The notes under the pieces were generated by a model. It was not told the DNA's origin and did no database searches. It saw only the letters and a list, made by a program, of their open reading frames with translations. From Neptunomonas japonica DSM 18939 (GTDB taxonomy: Bacteria; Pseudomonadota; Gammaproteobacteria; Pseudomonadales; Balneatricaceae): 64,000 nucleotides of DNA. The DNA lies in assembly GCF_000422765.1 (NCBI RefSeq), contig NZ_AUGR01000014.1, positions 107,944-171,943 of the forward strand, in the 5' to 3' direction. Below, piece by piece: positions 7,602 through 16,893 of the stretch (positions within the stretch are counted from its first letter, which is position 1; each line of letters begins with the position of its first letter). The position numbers and the translations under genes were made by a program.

Positions 7602-8105
7602 ATGCTTTATTCACGCATTTTGTTATCACTGAGCTTATTACTAGCTCTATCTTCAACCGCTTTTTCAGAAAATCTTCCAGATACTGATATAAATAAAGAA
7701 TTTAAGTCTATAAAGCTAAGCGATTATATCGATACTAACCAAGTATCCGCAGAAATGGCGGCAGCTAAAAATCGTTTCATGTTGCAGCCTAAAGCTATTC
7801 AGTTTGATGCCCTCCTCTTACAGCCGCCTAAACCCGGAAAGTTTTCGCTGGTTTATGATGCCCTCTCTTTATGGCAGAGCAACTCACCCCTACCAACGGT
7901 TGACCACAGTGCATTTTTACAAACCGATGATGAGAGAGTCATCGCTGTATATGTATCCTCTGTTGCAGCTGAGCAGCTAAAAGCAATCGCGGCACAAAAT
8001 AGTAAAAAGCCTCAGAAAAGCCATATTTATGCCGTACATATTTACAACTATGCTAAAGGCCCTCGCCTAGTTGTGATTGGTGCATCCCCTCTTTCCAAAC
8101 AGTAG
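7602..8105 (+). CDS. Exported hypothetical protein of the pilus cluster
   Basis: From the ATG at 7602 the product is 167 residues with a clean signal peptide (LYSRILLSLSLLLALSSTAFS). An in-frame ATG at 7587 is also possible; earlier codons overlap the hairpin and are unlikely. The mature protein has no motif I can name; it contains FDALLLQPPKPGKFSLVYDALSLW and ends in a beta-like segment (RLVVIGASPLSK). It may be a periplasmic pilus accessory factor. It is followed after 15 bases by the PilM-PilN fusion gene. Confidence 0.65.
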   Translation: MLYSRILLSLSLLLALSSTAFSENLPDTDINKEFKSIKLSDYIDTNQVSAEMAAAKNRFMLQPKAIQFDALLLQPPKPGKFSLVYDALSLWQSNSPLPTVDHSAFLQTDDERVIAVYVSSVAAEQLKAIAAQNSKKPQKSHIYAVHIYNYAKGPRLVVIGASPLSKQ

Positions 8106-8120
8106 CGACCGATAGCCATT

Positions 8121-10169
8121 ATGAAGTTTTGGAAAAAAGCAGCACCTGATACGGCCATTAATGGAGCAGATGCGCCAACATCTTATAATGCACAGGATGC
8201 GCAGAACGAGCTAACCAACCCTTTTGATACCTCCTCACCGGAGCATTCAGCAGCAACAGAAACGCACCAGCAAACTGACCCAGAACTAGCCGCCGGCGTA
8301 CTAACATTAAAGAAACGTTTTTCGCTAGCCTCTTTACAAGGTAATTCAGCCAGCCTGATTGCTTTTCAGGCTGGCAGCTTTGGCTTACGCGCAGCATTGG
8401 TGCAACAGTCTAAAGGCCGCGTTATAGCCAAAACGCTAGTGCAGTCGCGAACTGTTGACTTTACCCGTGCCATTGCCGATGTCATGGAACAACTAAGGGA
8501 AACTCAAAAACGTTTACCTAAACGCGCCATTTTACTAACACCCTCTGTGGTTTCTACGGTTGTTGAACTACCCGTTAGCCCACTGCGCCCGCGCAGTGAT
8601 GAGCAAATGCAAGAGCTTATCCGTTGGGAGTTAGAAGGCGCTATCACTCAGCAGAATAAGCACTGGATGATTGGCTCAATGCTGATTGAGCGAGGTTACC
8701 TCAACTCAGAACAGCGCGATGAGGTCCTCACTGAATTACAGTTCAGGCAAGCTAAAGGAGGCTCACAATCTTTACTACGCTTTGGCGATCTGTCTGTTCA
8801 ATTAGGTTTTATTACTCGCGACCAGCTCGACGAGTGCTTTGCACTACAAGGGAAACTCGTTGCTGTTGATGATGACCTTGTCTATGGCTGGCAGTCTGCT
8901 GAAACCCAACGTGGCGGCTTAAGCGACGAGGTATTACTCAGCCAAGAAGAAGACAGCGATAGCAGCCATGCTTGGCTTGTTAGCGGTATGAGCAAGATTG
9001 TACGCCGCCGCTGGGTAGGTGCCTTTAACTTAAACCACATTCACTTGGAAGCGTTTTACCCAACACTAGGGAGCGCTTTTGCTTGTCTAAACTTAGAAAG
9101 TGAAACATCACACCAGTGGCTTTTTGAGATTCACCAAGAGCAGCTCGCACTCATCAGCGGTACGCATAAGGTTATTAGCCATTTTCAATCGGCTGAACGC
9201 CAGCCAGGAAACACACCGAGTTTAAATGAGTGTATCGATCTTATCGGAATGCTACCCGCTAACATCACACGATTATTTTTAAATACGCCAGGCCAGGTAG
9301 ACCTTTGTGAGTTATTACAACCACTAGCAGACACATTACAGGTAGAGATCCAGCAAGTCACAACACCAGAAGTAAACGGCAAAAAACATGAAAATAGTGA
9401 TAAAGGAACACTACCCGGTCTTATTGGTGCAGCGAGTCACTACTTACAACAGATACCCGCCAGTAGGATCAGCTCGATTGAGGCACGAGAGCAAAAAGAA
9501 CCGACATGGAAAAGGCTCTTAAAGCCTCGCAATTTAGCACTCTCTGGTGCAGCGGTTATTCTAGTAGCCATGTTCAGCTTTTTAGGTTGGGTTTATATCA
9601 ATACACAAGAGCAAACCATACGCTTGAGTGAGCTTAATACAAAATATGAGCGCGACCTTAAGGTTAAACAACAGCTACAAACACTCTATAGCGACAGTAT
9701 ACAGAGACGTACCGACCTTACTAACATCAAGCAAGAAACTCTTATTTCACAGGAGTTATTGCATCGACTGGAACTGGATCGTAGCCATCGCGCCGTTAAT
9801 TTAGCGCCACTGCTTAAAGCTATTACACTAGGCTTAACGCCTGATATTGCACTCATTAGCATCGCTAAAAAACAGGACCACCTTACTCTTATTGCCGAAG
9901 TCAGCAATCCGGCATTAGGGCAAGAATATGTCGAGACACTCACGCGCTTAGTTCGCCCTGTGCATTATCAGGTGTCTAACTCCATGCTACTTAGAACAGA
10001 CACTACAAGACAGCACTTCCAGATTGAGCTGGACTTTAAACCAGGGCTTGCCAACCGCTTGCTCAGTTCTATTGAAACCTCTTATACAAAAGCACCTCTA
10101 ACAACGCCTACAGCATCTGATAAAAAACCTGCCATTAAGGAGAGCTCCGATGTTGCAGTTAAAAAGTAA
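8121..10169 (+). CDS. PilM-PilN fusion (GspL/MshI-like) with inserted MshEN-like repeats
   Basis: This 682-residue inner-membrane platform protein has a cytoplasmic part of about 470 residues with an actin-like PilM/MshI fold (start ASLIAFQAGSFGLRAALVQQ, then LLTPSVVSTVVELPV). A membrane helix lies at about 471-493, followed by a coiled-coil and PilN-like periplasmic domain. Inside the PilM part, residues 183-243 hold two helical repeats: IGSMLIERGYLNSEQRDEVL and RFGDLSVQLGFITRDQLDE, ending ALQ. These follow the R-L-G-x2-L-x3-G-x6-L pattern of MshEN c-di-GMP-binding domains, with Arg, Gly and Gln kept best in repeat two. The last 20 bases overlap the PilO-like gene. Confidence 0.8.
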   Translation: MKFWKKAAPDTAINGADAPTSYNAQDAQNELTNPFDTSSPEHSAATETHQQTDPELAAGVLTLKKRFSLASLQGNSASLIAFQAGSFGLRAALVQQSKGRVIAKTLVQSRTVDFTRAIADVMEQLRETQKRLPKRAILLTPSVVSTVVELPVSPLRPRSDEQMQELIRWELEGAITQQNKHWMIGSMLIERGYLNSEQRDEVLTELQFRQAKGGSQSLLRFGDLSVQLGFITRDQLDECFALQGKLVAVDDDLVYGWQSAETQRGGLSDEVLLSQEEDSDSSHAWLVSGMSKIVRRRWVGAFNLNHIHLEAFYPTLGSAFACLNLESETSHQWLFEIHQEQLALISGTHKVISHFQSAERQPGNTPSLNECIDLIGMLPANITRLFLNTPGQVDLCELLQPLADTLQVEIQQVTTPEVNGKKHENSDKGTLPGLIGAASHYLQQIPASRISSIEAREQKEPTWKRLLKPRNLALSGAAVILVAMFSFLGWVYINTQEQTIRLSELNTKYERDLKVKQQLQTLYSDSIQRRTDLTNIKQETLISQELLHRLELDRSHRAVNLAPLLKAITLGLTPDIALISIAKKQDHLTLIAEVSNPALGQEYVETLTRLVRPVHYQVSNSMLLRTDTTRQHFQIELDFKPGLANRLLSSIETSYTKAPLTTPTASDKKPAIKESSDVAVKK

Positions 10170-10779
10170 GTTTCTGAGCTTACCTGCACGTGAGCAAAAG
10201 CAGATAATCATTATCGTCCTGCTTGGTACTATAGGCTCCTATGGATTAATAGCGTCTCATATGTGGCAAAGCATGTTTGAAGCACAAAAAATGGCCGACA
10301 GACGCGCAAACCGTATCGAGACTCGTATTGGTAACTACAAAACCCCAGAAATAGATGCCAGCTTAACACCCAAACAATTAGATACAGAAAATGCCCAACT
10401 AACCCTCATAGAAAAAAGTCTAATTAACTTTAGCGAGCGCTTGCTACCGCTAGACAGCCCCGAACCAAGAGAAAGCCTAAAACTAGAAGTCACTCGCTTG
10501 GCGACACAACACGGGATTGCCATTACTTACATGACAGTCTCAAACACTGAGACTCGACTTTTGCCTACAAAATTTACCGGGGAAGCACTACGCAATTTAT
10601 TTGATAAGCGCCCGCTATTCCAAATCAAAGGCACGGGTGAGTTCTACGACTTTATTAACTTTACTGAAAGCCTGAAAAACCTCCCCTATCGGTGTTTTAT
10701 TCCTAATCTCAGCATTATGCGGCCAGAAGAAAACTCCCCTACTGGCAGTTTAGTATTCCAACTTGATTTACAGATGTAG
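10150..10779 (+). CDS. PilO/MshJ/GspM-like inner-membrane protein
   Basis: This 209-residue protein has a short basic cytoplasmic start (LSLPAREQKQ), a single membrane helix at about 19-37, a coiled region and a C-terminal ferredoxin-like domain (FQIKGTGEFYDFINFTESLKNLPYRCFIPNLSI). The GTGEFYDFINFTESLKNLP segment is typical of PilO, where it pairs with PilN. The gene overlaps the end of the PilM-PilN gene by 20 bases, so the two products are probably made together. They would form the alignment complex that joins the secretin through the PilP-like protein. Confidence 0.75.
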   Translation: MLQLKSKFLSLPAREQKQIIIIVLLGTIGSYGLIASHMWQSMFEAQKMADRRANRIETRIGNYKTPEIDASLTPKQLDTENAQLTLIEKSLINFSERLLPLDSPEPRESLKLEVTRLATQHGIAITYMTVSNTETRLLPTKFTGEALRNLFDKRPLFQIKGTGEFYDFINFTESLKNLPYRCFIPNLSIMRPEENSPTGSLVFQLDLQM

Positions 10780-10784
10780 GAAAT

Positions 10785-11861
10785 ATGTTCGTGGATAACC
10801 ATCATCTTATTCGCCAGTTAATGGAACAGTGTGTCGGGCTTAATGCCTCTGATCTACACATTTCAGTGGGCTTGCCTGCTACATACCGTATCCACGGTAA
10901 AATAAGCCAAGCCCAAAGCACCCCTTACAATGCCGAGCAAGTAGCTGGGATGGCCCAAAGCTTGATGAACGACCTACATAAAGAGTATTTCAAGGCCCAC
11001 ATGACACTCGATATGGGCTTTACCAGTGATAACGGTTTTCGTTTTCGCGTTAACCTCTACCGCGAAAGAGGCAATACCGCACTGGCTATCCGTTATCTAG
11101 ATGGCTCATTAAAGACACTACCTGAACTGGGGCTACCGCCACAAATTAACTATTTAACAAGTCTAAAGAGTGGTTTGGTGCTGGTATGTGGTGCTACAGG
11201 CTCTGGTAAAAGCTCAACGCTGACCGCCATTCTTAATGAAATTAATGAAAAGCAAGAGAAGCACATTTTAACGGTTGAAGACCCTATAGAATTTGTGCAC
11301 AGCAATATTCGTTCTATCGTGCATCAAAGAGAACTGCACAGTGATGTACCCGATTTTGCCAGTGCTGTAAAAGCAGCCTTACGTGAAGACCCGGATATCA
11401 TCATGATAGGTGAGATGCGAGATCTAGATACTATGCGCACCGCCTTAACCGCTGCCGAAACAGGCCATCTGGTGTTTTCTACACTGCACACCAATGACGC
11501 TGTTGGCGTAGTTGAGCGTTTAATTGGTAGCTTTCCGGGTAACGAGCAAGCCGTAGCGCGCCAACGTATTGCGCATGCATTAAAGGCGGTTATTGCACAA
11601 AATCTTTTACCCACTTTATCAGGTGATGGCAGGGCCGTGGTAGCCGAAATATTAATGGTAACCACTGCGGTTGCAAACCTCATTGAGTCTGCAAAATCTA
11701 AACAAATTTACTCAGTTATGGAAAGTAGCACCCGACAAGGCATGCAAACATTAGATCAGGCATTGGCGCGTTTAGTGGCACAAAGAACCATCAGCCATGA
11801 GCTAGGCAAAGCACTCAGTAGAGACAGCACAAGTTTTGATAGCCTAGTGCGGGGAGCCTGA
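10785..11861 (+). CDS. PilT-like retraction ATPase
   Basis: This 358-residue secretion ATPase has an N-terminal PAS-like domain starting at DLHISVGLPATYRIHGKI, Walker A GATGSGKSS at about 136-144, an Asp box (EDPIEFVH), Walker B (DPDIIMIGEMRD) and a His box (STLHTND). The short N-terminus, the ready PilT-type spacing and the conserved AIRYL segment place it with PilT/PilU rather than PilB. It would depolymerise the pilus, which argues that the machine makes a dynamic fibre and is not a pure type II secretion system. It starts five bases after the PilO-like stop. Confidence 0.88.
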   Translation: MFVDNHHLIRQLMEQCVGLNASDLHISVGLPATYRIHGKISQAQSTPYNAEQVAGMAQSLMNDLHKEYFKAHMTLDMGFTSDNGFRFRVNLYRERGNTALAIRYLDGSLKTLPELGLPPQINYLTSLKSGLVLVCGATGSGKSSTLTAILNEINEKQEKHILTVEDPIEFVHSNIRSIVHQRELHSDVPDFASAVKAALREDPDIIMIGEMRDLDTMRTALTAAETGHLVFSTLHTNDAVGVVERLIGSFPGNEQAVARQRIAHALKAVIAQNLLPTLSGDGRAVVAEILMVTTAVANLIESAKSKQIYSVMESSTRQGMQTLDQALARLVAQRTISHELGKALSRDSTSFDSLVRGA

Positions 11862-11863
11862 AA

Positions 11864-13468
11864 ATGCCTATTCAAGAAAACACTCTGGTTAATGCCGCAG
11901 TACATGCAGGCCTGATCGAAGCCAGCGCACTGGCTAACCTAAAAATGCAAGCGCGCCGCCAGCAATTACCTTTGCTAGAGCTGCTTTGTAAAAACGGCCG
12001 TTATCCACAAACAGCCTTGTATAGAGCCGTTGCTGAAAACCGTGGGCTGGCTTTTTATGAGCGTGAAGATATCAAGGTTGTTACTCGTTACTTAGATGCC
12101 CTCAATGCGCAAATACTACTCAAGCGTTTATTTATTCCCGTCCAAGTTGGTGAGCAACTTATTGCACTAACAGCAGACCCTGACGACAAATTAGCGGTAG
12201 ATACCGTACAACGTACGCTCAATAAACCTGCCACACTTGCATTAGCCAACCCACTTTTAATTGAGGCTTTGCTGCGCGATCACTATGGTGAGCACAGAAA
12301 CCAGTTTAATGCGGTATCTATCTTTGATGAGATAATGAAGGAGTCTTACCTTCGCCAAGCCACCGATCTGCACTTTGAAGCACTAGAATCTGGCATGCAA
12401 TTGCGTATGCGTGTTGATGGGCGCTTGCAACACTACGACCGCCCTATTAACAAGGCATTGGCCGAGTCCCTAATGAGCCGTATTAAGGTATTAGCAGGGC
12501 TGGATATCGCCGAGCAGAATATGGCCCAAGATGGTGGCTTTGCATACGCAATAGAAGACTGGGAAGACCTTGCACCTATCGAGTTACGTGTTGCTACCTT
12601 ACCCACACGCTTTGGAGAACGCGCCACTTTGCGAATCCTTGGCCAAGGAACTGCCAACCTAACATTGAGCCAATTAGGCTTACCCTCCCATTTATTACAA
12701 CCTATGCAAGAAGCAATACACCGACCCTACGGCATTGTTTTGGTCACAGGACCAACCGGTAGCGGTAAAAGCACCACGCTATATGCATCATTGCGTGAGC
12801 TCGACGCTGCTAGGCTAAATATCATGACGGTTGAAGACCCGATTGAACAAGTAATTGAAGGGATTTCCCAGGTTCAGGTCGCCGATAAAGTCAGCTTCTC
12901 TAAAGCGCTTCGCTCATTTTTGCGCCACGACCCTGATGTAATGCTCGTGGGAGAAATACGCGATGGCGAAACCGCAGAGACCGCTGTACGTGCCGCCATG
13001 ACCGGCCATATGGTGTTATCTACCCTGCATACCAATAATGCAGTTTCTGCTATCAATCGCCTCATTGATATTGGCTGCCCTTCCTACCTTATTGCTAGCA
13101 CCCTACTGGGAGTATTAGCGCAGCGCTTATTGCGCCGCATTTGCCAACACTGCCGTTATAGTTACACCGCCACAACCCATGATCTGGAGTTATTAGAAAT
13201 TTCCGATCCTGATTTACAACTGCACCGGGGTAAAGGGTGCTCGCATTGTATGGGCAGCGGATACAGCGGGCGAGTTGGCGTTTATGAAACGCTATGGATG
13301 GACAAACAACTAGAACAACTTATTCATCAAGGCGCATCAGAACAAGCAATGAAGCAATACGCACAAGAAGCAGACAAGCTACAAACATTATGGAAAGACG
13401 CCCGCCAGAAAGTATTAGAGGGTATCACGACGCTAGAAGAAGCCAGCACACTTTACCAAACAAGCTGA
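11864..13468 (+). CDS. GspE/PilB-type extension ATPase
   Basis: This 534-residue ATPase has an N-terminal GspE-N/MshEN-like region (residues 1-150), the catalytic domain with Walker A GPTGSGKST, an Asp box (VEDPIE), Walker B (DPDVMLVGEIRD) and a His box (TLHTNN), and a zinc-binding tetracysteine element (CQHC ... CSHC). It is the full-length extension motor expected to polymerise pilins. It begins two bases after the PilT-like stop. The N-terminal repeats are poor matches to the c-di-GMP consensus, in contrast to those in the PilM-PilN fusion. Confidence 0.9.
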   Translation: MPIQENTLVNAAVHAGLIEASALANLKMQARRQQLPLLELLCKNGRYPQTALYRAVAENRGLAFYEREDIKVVTRYLDALNAQILLKRLFIPVQVGEQLIALTADPDDKLAVDTVQRTLNKPATLALANPLLIEALLRDHYGEHRNQFNAVSIFDEIMKESYLRQATDLHFEALESGMQLRMRVDGRLQHYDRPINKALAESLMSRIKVLAGLDIAEQNMAQDGGFAYAIEDWEDLAPIELRVATLPTRFGERATLRILGQGTANLTLSQLGLPSHLLQPMQEAIHRPYGIVLVTGPTGSGKSTTLYASLRELDAARLNIMTVEDPIEQVIEGISQVQVADKVSFSKALRSFLRHDPDVMLVGEIRDGETAETAVRAAMTGHMVLSTLHTNNAVSAINRLIDIGCPSYLIASTLLGVLAQRLLRRICQHCRYSYTATTHDLELLEISDPDLQLHRGKGCSHCMGSGYSGRVGVYETLWMDKQLEQLIHQGASEQAMKQYAQEADKLQTLWKDARQKVLEGITTLEEASTLYQTS

Positions 13469-13576
13469 TAAAGCCGTCTTAGCCACCCTAAAATTAGGCG
13501 GGTATAACAAAACACCGGCTCAACAAAGTAAGCACACGACTGGGCAAGCCAGGCAACAAGAAAAACCTTAAAAATT

Positions 13577-13595
13577 AATGATTATCATTCGTTCT
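13577..13595. promoter_or_regulatory. Fur-box-like site upstream of gspF-like gene
   Basis: AATGATTATCATT (13577-13589) is a palindromic Fur half-site pair at the start of the window 13577-13595; the right end fits less well. It lies in the only sizeable gap inside the machine genes (150 bases), 23 bases before the platform gene, and could give the second half of the cluster its own iron-controlled promoter. Just upstream, CCTAAAATTAGG forms a short inverted repeat. Confidence 0.55.
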
Positions 13596-13617
13596 ACTAT
13601 TAGTAATAAGGAGCACC

Positions 13618-14847
13618 ATGCATACCTATCGCTATTCAGCAATGGATCATCAGGGTCGTAAGCTTAGTGGCCAACTCACCGCTCCCGGGCTTACCGAGGC
13701 GCGTTCACAACTGCGCAACAAAGCACTTTATATCCTTGATATAAGCCTTGCACCTAACTTTCTGAACCCTTTTAGTATATTGGGTGCCCTATTTCGTAAA
13801 CTCAGCCCAAAGCAGTATCGCAGTGCTTCAGCCGCCGATAAAGTCATACTGTTTCGCCAGTTAGCATTAATGCTGCGCTCAGGTAATACACTCACACAAG
13901 GCCTAGAAGTCTGTGCTGAGATGACCGAAAAACTCACACTTAGCCGTAGCTTACTGGATGTGCTTATTCGTATTCGTAGTGGTAGCAGTTTTGCGGCCGC
14001 CATGGATGCACAAGGGCGTAACTTCCCCCCCGTGGTATCTAAGTTAATCGCATCGGCAGAGGTATCGGGAGAACTACAAGCCACACTAGAAAGACTGGCA
14101 GACAATTTAGAGCGAGGAGCGGCAGTAAGGCGCCAGCTTATTTCTAGCCTGGCCTACCCCATTGTTCTTTTCTTGGCGGCCTTTGGTGTATTTATGGGAT
14201 TAGCACTGGGGATTGTGCCTAAATTTGCAAAAATGCTAGAGGGAAAATCACAAGACTTGCCTGCTATTACACAAGCTATGCTAGATGTCTCAGCTTGGAT
14301 GATCGACTACGGGGCTTACCTTGGAGGTTCTTTACTAGGCGGGATTTTAGCCATTCTCATTGCCTACACCACTCGCCCGGGCAAAGCAGTTATCGACAGA
14401 ATTTTGCTGCGCGTACCTATTATCGGCTCCAGCATTCGTACATCAGGGATGGCACAACTGGGTTGGACCATGTCTATGCTACTGAGCAGTGGTTTAACCG
14501 TACTTGAGTCCCTACGCGTGATGAGCAGCATCACCGGCAATCTTCGCTTAGCCAAATGCTTTGATAAAGCAGGCAGTGACATCTTATCTGGCCGCAGCCT
14601 TGCTTATGGTTTTCAGCAATCGAACATCCCCGTCATGGTGCAGCACATGACCGGTATCGGTGAGCGCAGCGGCGAGCTTGAGCACGTTATGCACGAGATC
14701 GGAAAATACTACCAACACAATGCCGAAATCCGCATTAAAGCCATGATCGCCATGATCGAGCCAGCCATGACGTTAGTCGTTGGCGGCATGGTGGCTTTTG
14801 TTTATATCGGTTTTTTCAAAGCAATGATGCAAGTATCAGCAGGCTAG
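13618..14847 (+). CDS. GspF/PilC-like inner-membrane platform protein
   Basis: This 409-residue polytopic protein has two T2SSF domains. The first (about 75-195) begins FRQLALMLRSGNTLTQGLEV and ends in a membrane helix (IVLFLAAFGVFMGLALGIV). A second long helix lies near 225-245 and the repeat domain follows (WTMSMLLSSGLTVLESLRV). The C-terminal helix MTLVVGGMVAFVYIGFFKAMM is typical. It starts YRYSAMDHQGRKLSGQL, as GspF/PilC proteins do. It anchors the ATPases and the growing fibre. A good ribosome site (AAGGAG) precedes the ATG. Confidence 0.92.
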   Translation: MHTYRYSAMDHQGRKLSGQLTAPGLTEARSQLRNKALYILDISLAPNFLNPFSILGALFRKLSPKQYRSASAADKVILFRQLALMLRSGNTLTQGLEVCAEMTEKLTLSRSLLDVLIRIRSGSSFAAAMDAQGRNFPPVVSKLIASAEVSGELQATLERLADNLERGAAVRRQLISSLAYPIVLFLAAFGVFMGLALGIVPKFAKMLEGKSQDLPAITQAMLDVSAWMIDYGAYLGGSLLGGILAILIAYTTRPGKAVIDRILLRVPIIGSSIRTSGMAQLGWTMSMLLSSGLTVLESLRVMSSITGNLRLAKCFDKAGSDILSGRSLAYGFQQSNIPVMVQHMTGIGERSGELEHVMHEIGKYYQHNAEIRIKAMIAMIEPAMTLVVGGMVAFVYIGFFKAMMQVSAG

Positions 14848-14857
14848 GAGCTAATTA

Positions 14858-16201
14858 ATGAATACACCACTTAAACATAGTGTCTCTGAGTTAAACCAGT
14901 TGTCGTTTGTCAGCGTTAATAGTGGCCTAGCTGAAGATAATAACTTTAGCGAAGTTCATGACGACCTGAGCGTCCCGTTGTTTTTGAATCGCACCCTCCT
15001 TGCAGCAATCGAACAAGGTGCGTCTGATATCCATTTTGAACCCTATGCAGACAGTTTTAGGATTCGCTTTCGTTTAGATGGGCTCATGCAAGAAGTATCA
15101 GAGATGCCTAAAGGCTTTGGTCACTTGCTTGCCGCTCGCTTAAAAGTAATCGCAGGGTTAGATATTTCTGAGCAACGTATCGCACAAGGTGGGCGTTTTA
15201 AAGTGATTTTAGGAGAGCAAAACAGTAACGGTTTTGACTTTCGTTGCTCTGTGATCCCTACCATGCATGGCGAAACCATTGTACTGCGCTTACTTTATTT
15301 ACCTGAAAACCTCTTGCAACTCAGCCTGCTAGGTTTAGAAAACACCCAAATATCTTTAATTCAAAAAGCCATACACCGCCAGCAAGGTATGGTGTTGGTT
15401 ACCGGCCCAACCGGTAGCGGAAAAACGGTAAGCCTATATACCCTCATTAAACTGATTAACCGCCAGCCACGCTCTATTTATACGGTAGAAGACCCAATCG
15501 AGATTGACCTAAACGGCATTAACCAAATAAGTGTGTCTGATAGAATCAGTTTTGCAGAAGCGGCACGTACTATTTTGCGCCAAGACCCCGACGTCATCAT
15601 GCTCGGAGAGATGCGTGACCAAACAACCTTAGACACCGCCATCAAAGCCGCCCATACAGGGCATTTAGTTTTATCCACCTTACACGCTAATACCGCTCCT
15701 AAAGCGATACCGCGTTTACGTAACCTTGGCGTTGATGCTTATAACATCGCCTCCACTGTCACGTTAATTATCAGCCAGCGCCTACTCAGACGTATTGACC
15801 CAGAAACCCGTGAAGAGATCACCGTACCCACAGCACGATTATTGGCACTTGGGTTTGAGGAGGACGAGCTTAAAGACCTAACACTGTATCGAGCTCGCCC
15901 TGAAGGCAACCACAATGGCTACAAAGGCCGTATCGGTGTTTTTCAGGTGATGGCAGTAACACCGGAACTTACCGACTTGATCGGTAAAGATGCCAGCGAT
16001 AAGCAAATCTCTGCCCATATAGAACAACAAGGTGTGGAGAACTTACGACGTAGCGCACTCAATAAAGTGAAAGCAGGCATCACAGATATAGACGAAGTTG
16101 AACGCGTTTTGGGGCTATTAGGGTCTGCAGAATTAAGCACTGCCATCGCACCGCCAGCCAATGTTATTCAACAAAAAGACACAGCAGAGGCCATCCAATG
16201 A
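14858..16201 (+). CDS. Second, short GspE-like ATPase without zinc element
   Basis: This 447-residue ATPase lacks the long N-terminal regulatory domain; the N1E-like segment begins at about residue 40 (ASDIHFEPYADSFRIRFRLDG). Walker A GPTGSGKTV, Asp box VEDPIE, Walker B DPDVIMLGEMRD and His box TLHANT are all present, so it should be active. The tetracysteine zinc motif of GspE/PilB is absent: the place is taken by RIDPETREEI and a charged loop. It is the third motor in the cluster, ten bases after gspF and overlapping the next pseudopilin by four bases. It may pair with the two pseudopilins downstream. Confidence 0.88.
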   Translation: MNTPLKHSVSELNQLSFVSVNSGLAEDNNFSEVHDDLSVPLFLNRTLLAAIEQGASDIHFEPYADSFRIRFRLDGLMQEVSEMPKGFGHLLAARLKVIAGLDISEQRIAQGGRFKVILGEQNSNGFDFRCSVIPTMHGETIVLRLLYLPENLLQLSLLGLENTQISLIQKAIHRQQGMVLVTGPTGSGKTVSLYTLIKLINRQPRSIYTVEDPIEIDLNGINQISVSDRISFAEAARTILRQDPDVIMLGEMRDQTTLDTAIKAAHTGHLVLSTLHANTAPKAIPRLRNLGVDAYNIASTVTLIISQRLLRRIDPETREEITVPTARLLALGFEEDELKDLTLYRARPEGNHNGYKGRIGVFQVMAVTPELTDLIGKDASDKQISAHIEQQGVENLRRSALNKVKAGITDIDEVERVLGLLGSAELSTAIAPPANVIQQKDTAEAIQ

Positions 16202-16893
16202 ACATAAAACACTCATCCCAAAACGGCTTTACCTTAATAGAGCTGTTAGTGGTTATCTCAGTACTTGCCGCGATGGCAGGTATTGCAGTAACCGCCATTG
16301 ATAGCTACGACGGTGAAGCACGTGAACAGCTGGCCAGAGTCGAGATGAATAATATTGCCAATGCTATTTATCGCTTCAAACAAGATACGGGGTACTTTCC
16401 TCATGAGGGAGTGTTTGCATCCTCAGACTCTATTGCGCATGACAGTAACTTTGATTTTCTATTTAGCCCGCCTCAAAGTAGTAGCGTTGACATTCTACCT
16501 TGGCAAGCCGATGTTGCCCGCGGCTGGAACGGGCCTTACTTAACAACAACATCACAGCAGCGCCTGCATTTTGCACACGGAGCACCATTAAGCAGCGACT
16601 GCGACCTAGCGGCTGTCGATATGACGTCTACCTTTATCGCGCTAGAAGATACTTATGAGCGTGCCCGTGAATATAGCAATACTGATGATTGCTTTGCCAT
16701 CCACAACGATGGCCAATGGATCCCACGCGCAGCATCGGGGATACCCTACCACTACCAATTAGACTACTTCCAAGCAAGCAACCCCGACTGCCCTACAAGC
16801 ACATCTAACTGCATTGCTCTTATTAGTGCAGGCAAAGATAGCACCTTTAATAGCGGTGACGATGTAGTCACTATTTTGAGGAAAAACGGATGA
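16198..16893 (+). CDS. Pseudopilin, GspG-like
   Basis: This 231-residue prepilin has a short leader ending QNG-FTLIELLVVISVLAAMAG, with Glu5 of the mature protein present. The segment RFKQDTGYFPHEG and the motif GWNGPYL are typical of GspG major pseudopilins, and the C-terminus has an acidic SAGKDSTFNSGDD loop like the GspG calcium site. It is larger than ordinary GspG (about 145 residues) because of a middle insert with several cysteines. Overlap with the short ATPase gene (ATGA) implies coupled translation. Confidence 0.85.
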   Translation: MNIKHSSQNGFTLIELLVVISVLAAMAGIAVTAIDSYDGEAREQLARVEMNNIANAIYRFKQDTGYFPHEGVFASSDSIAHDSNFDFLFSPPQSSSVDILPWQADVARGWNGPYLTTTSQQRLHFAHGAPLSSDCDLAAVDMTSTFIALEDTYERAREYSNTDDCFAIHNDGQWIPRAASGIPYHYQLDYFQASNPDCPTSTSNCIALISAGKDSTFNSGDDVVTILRKNG

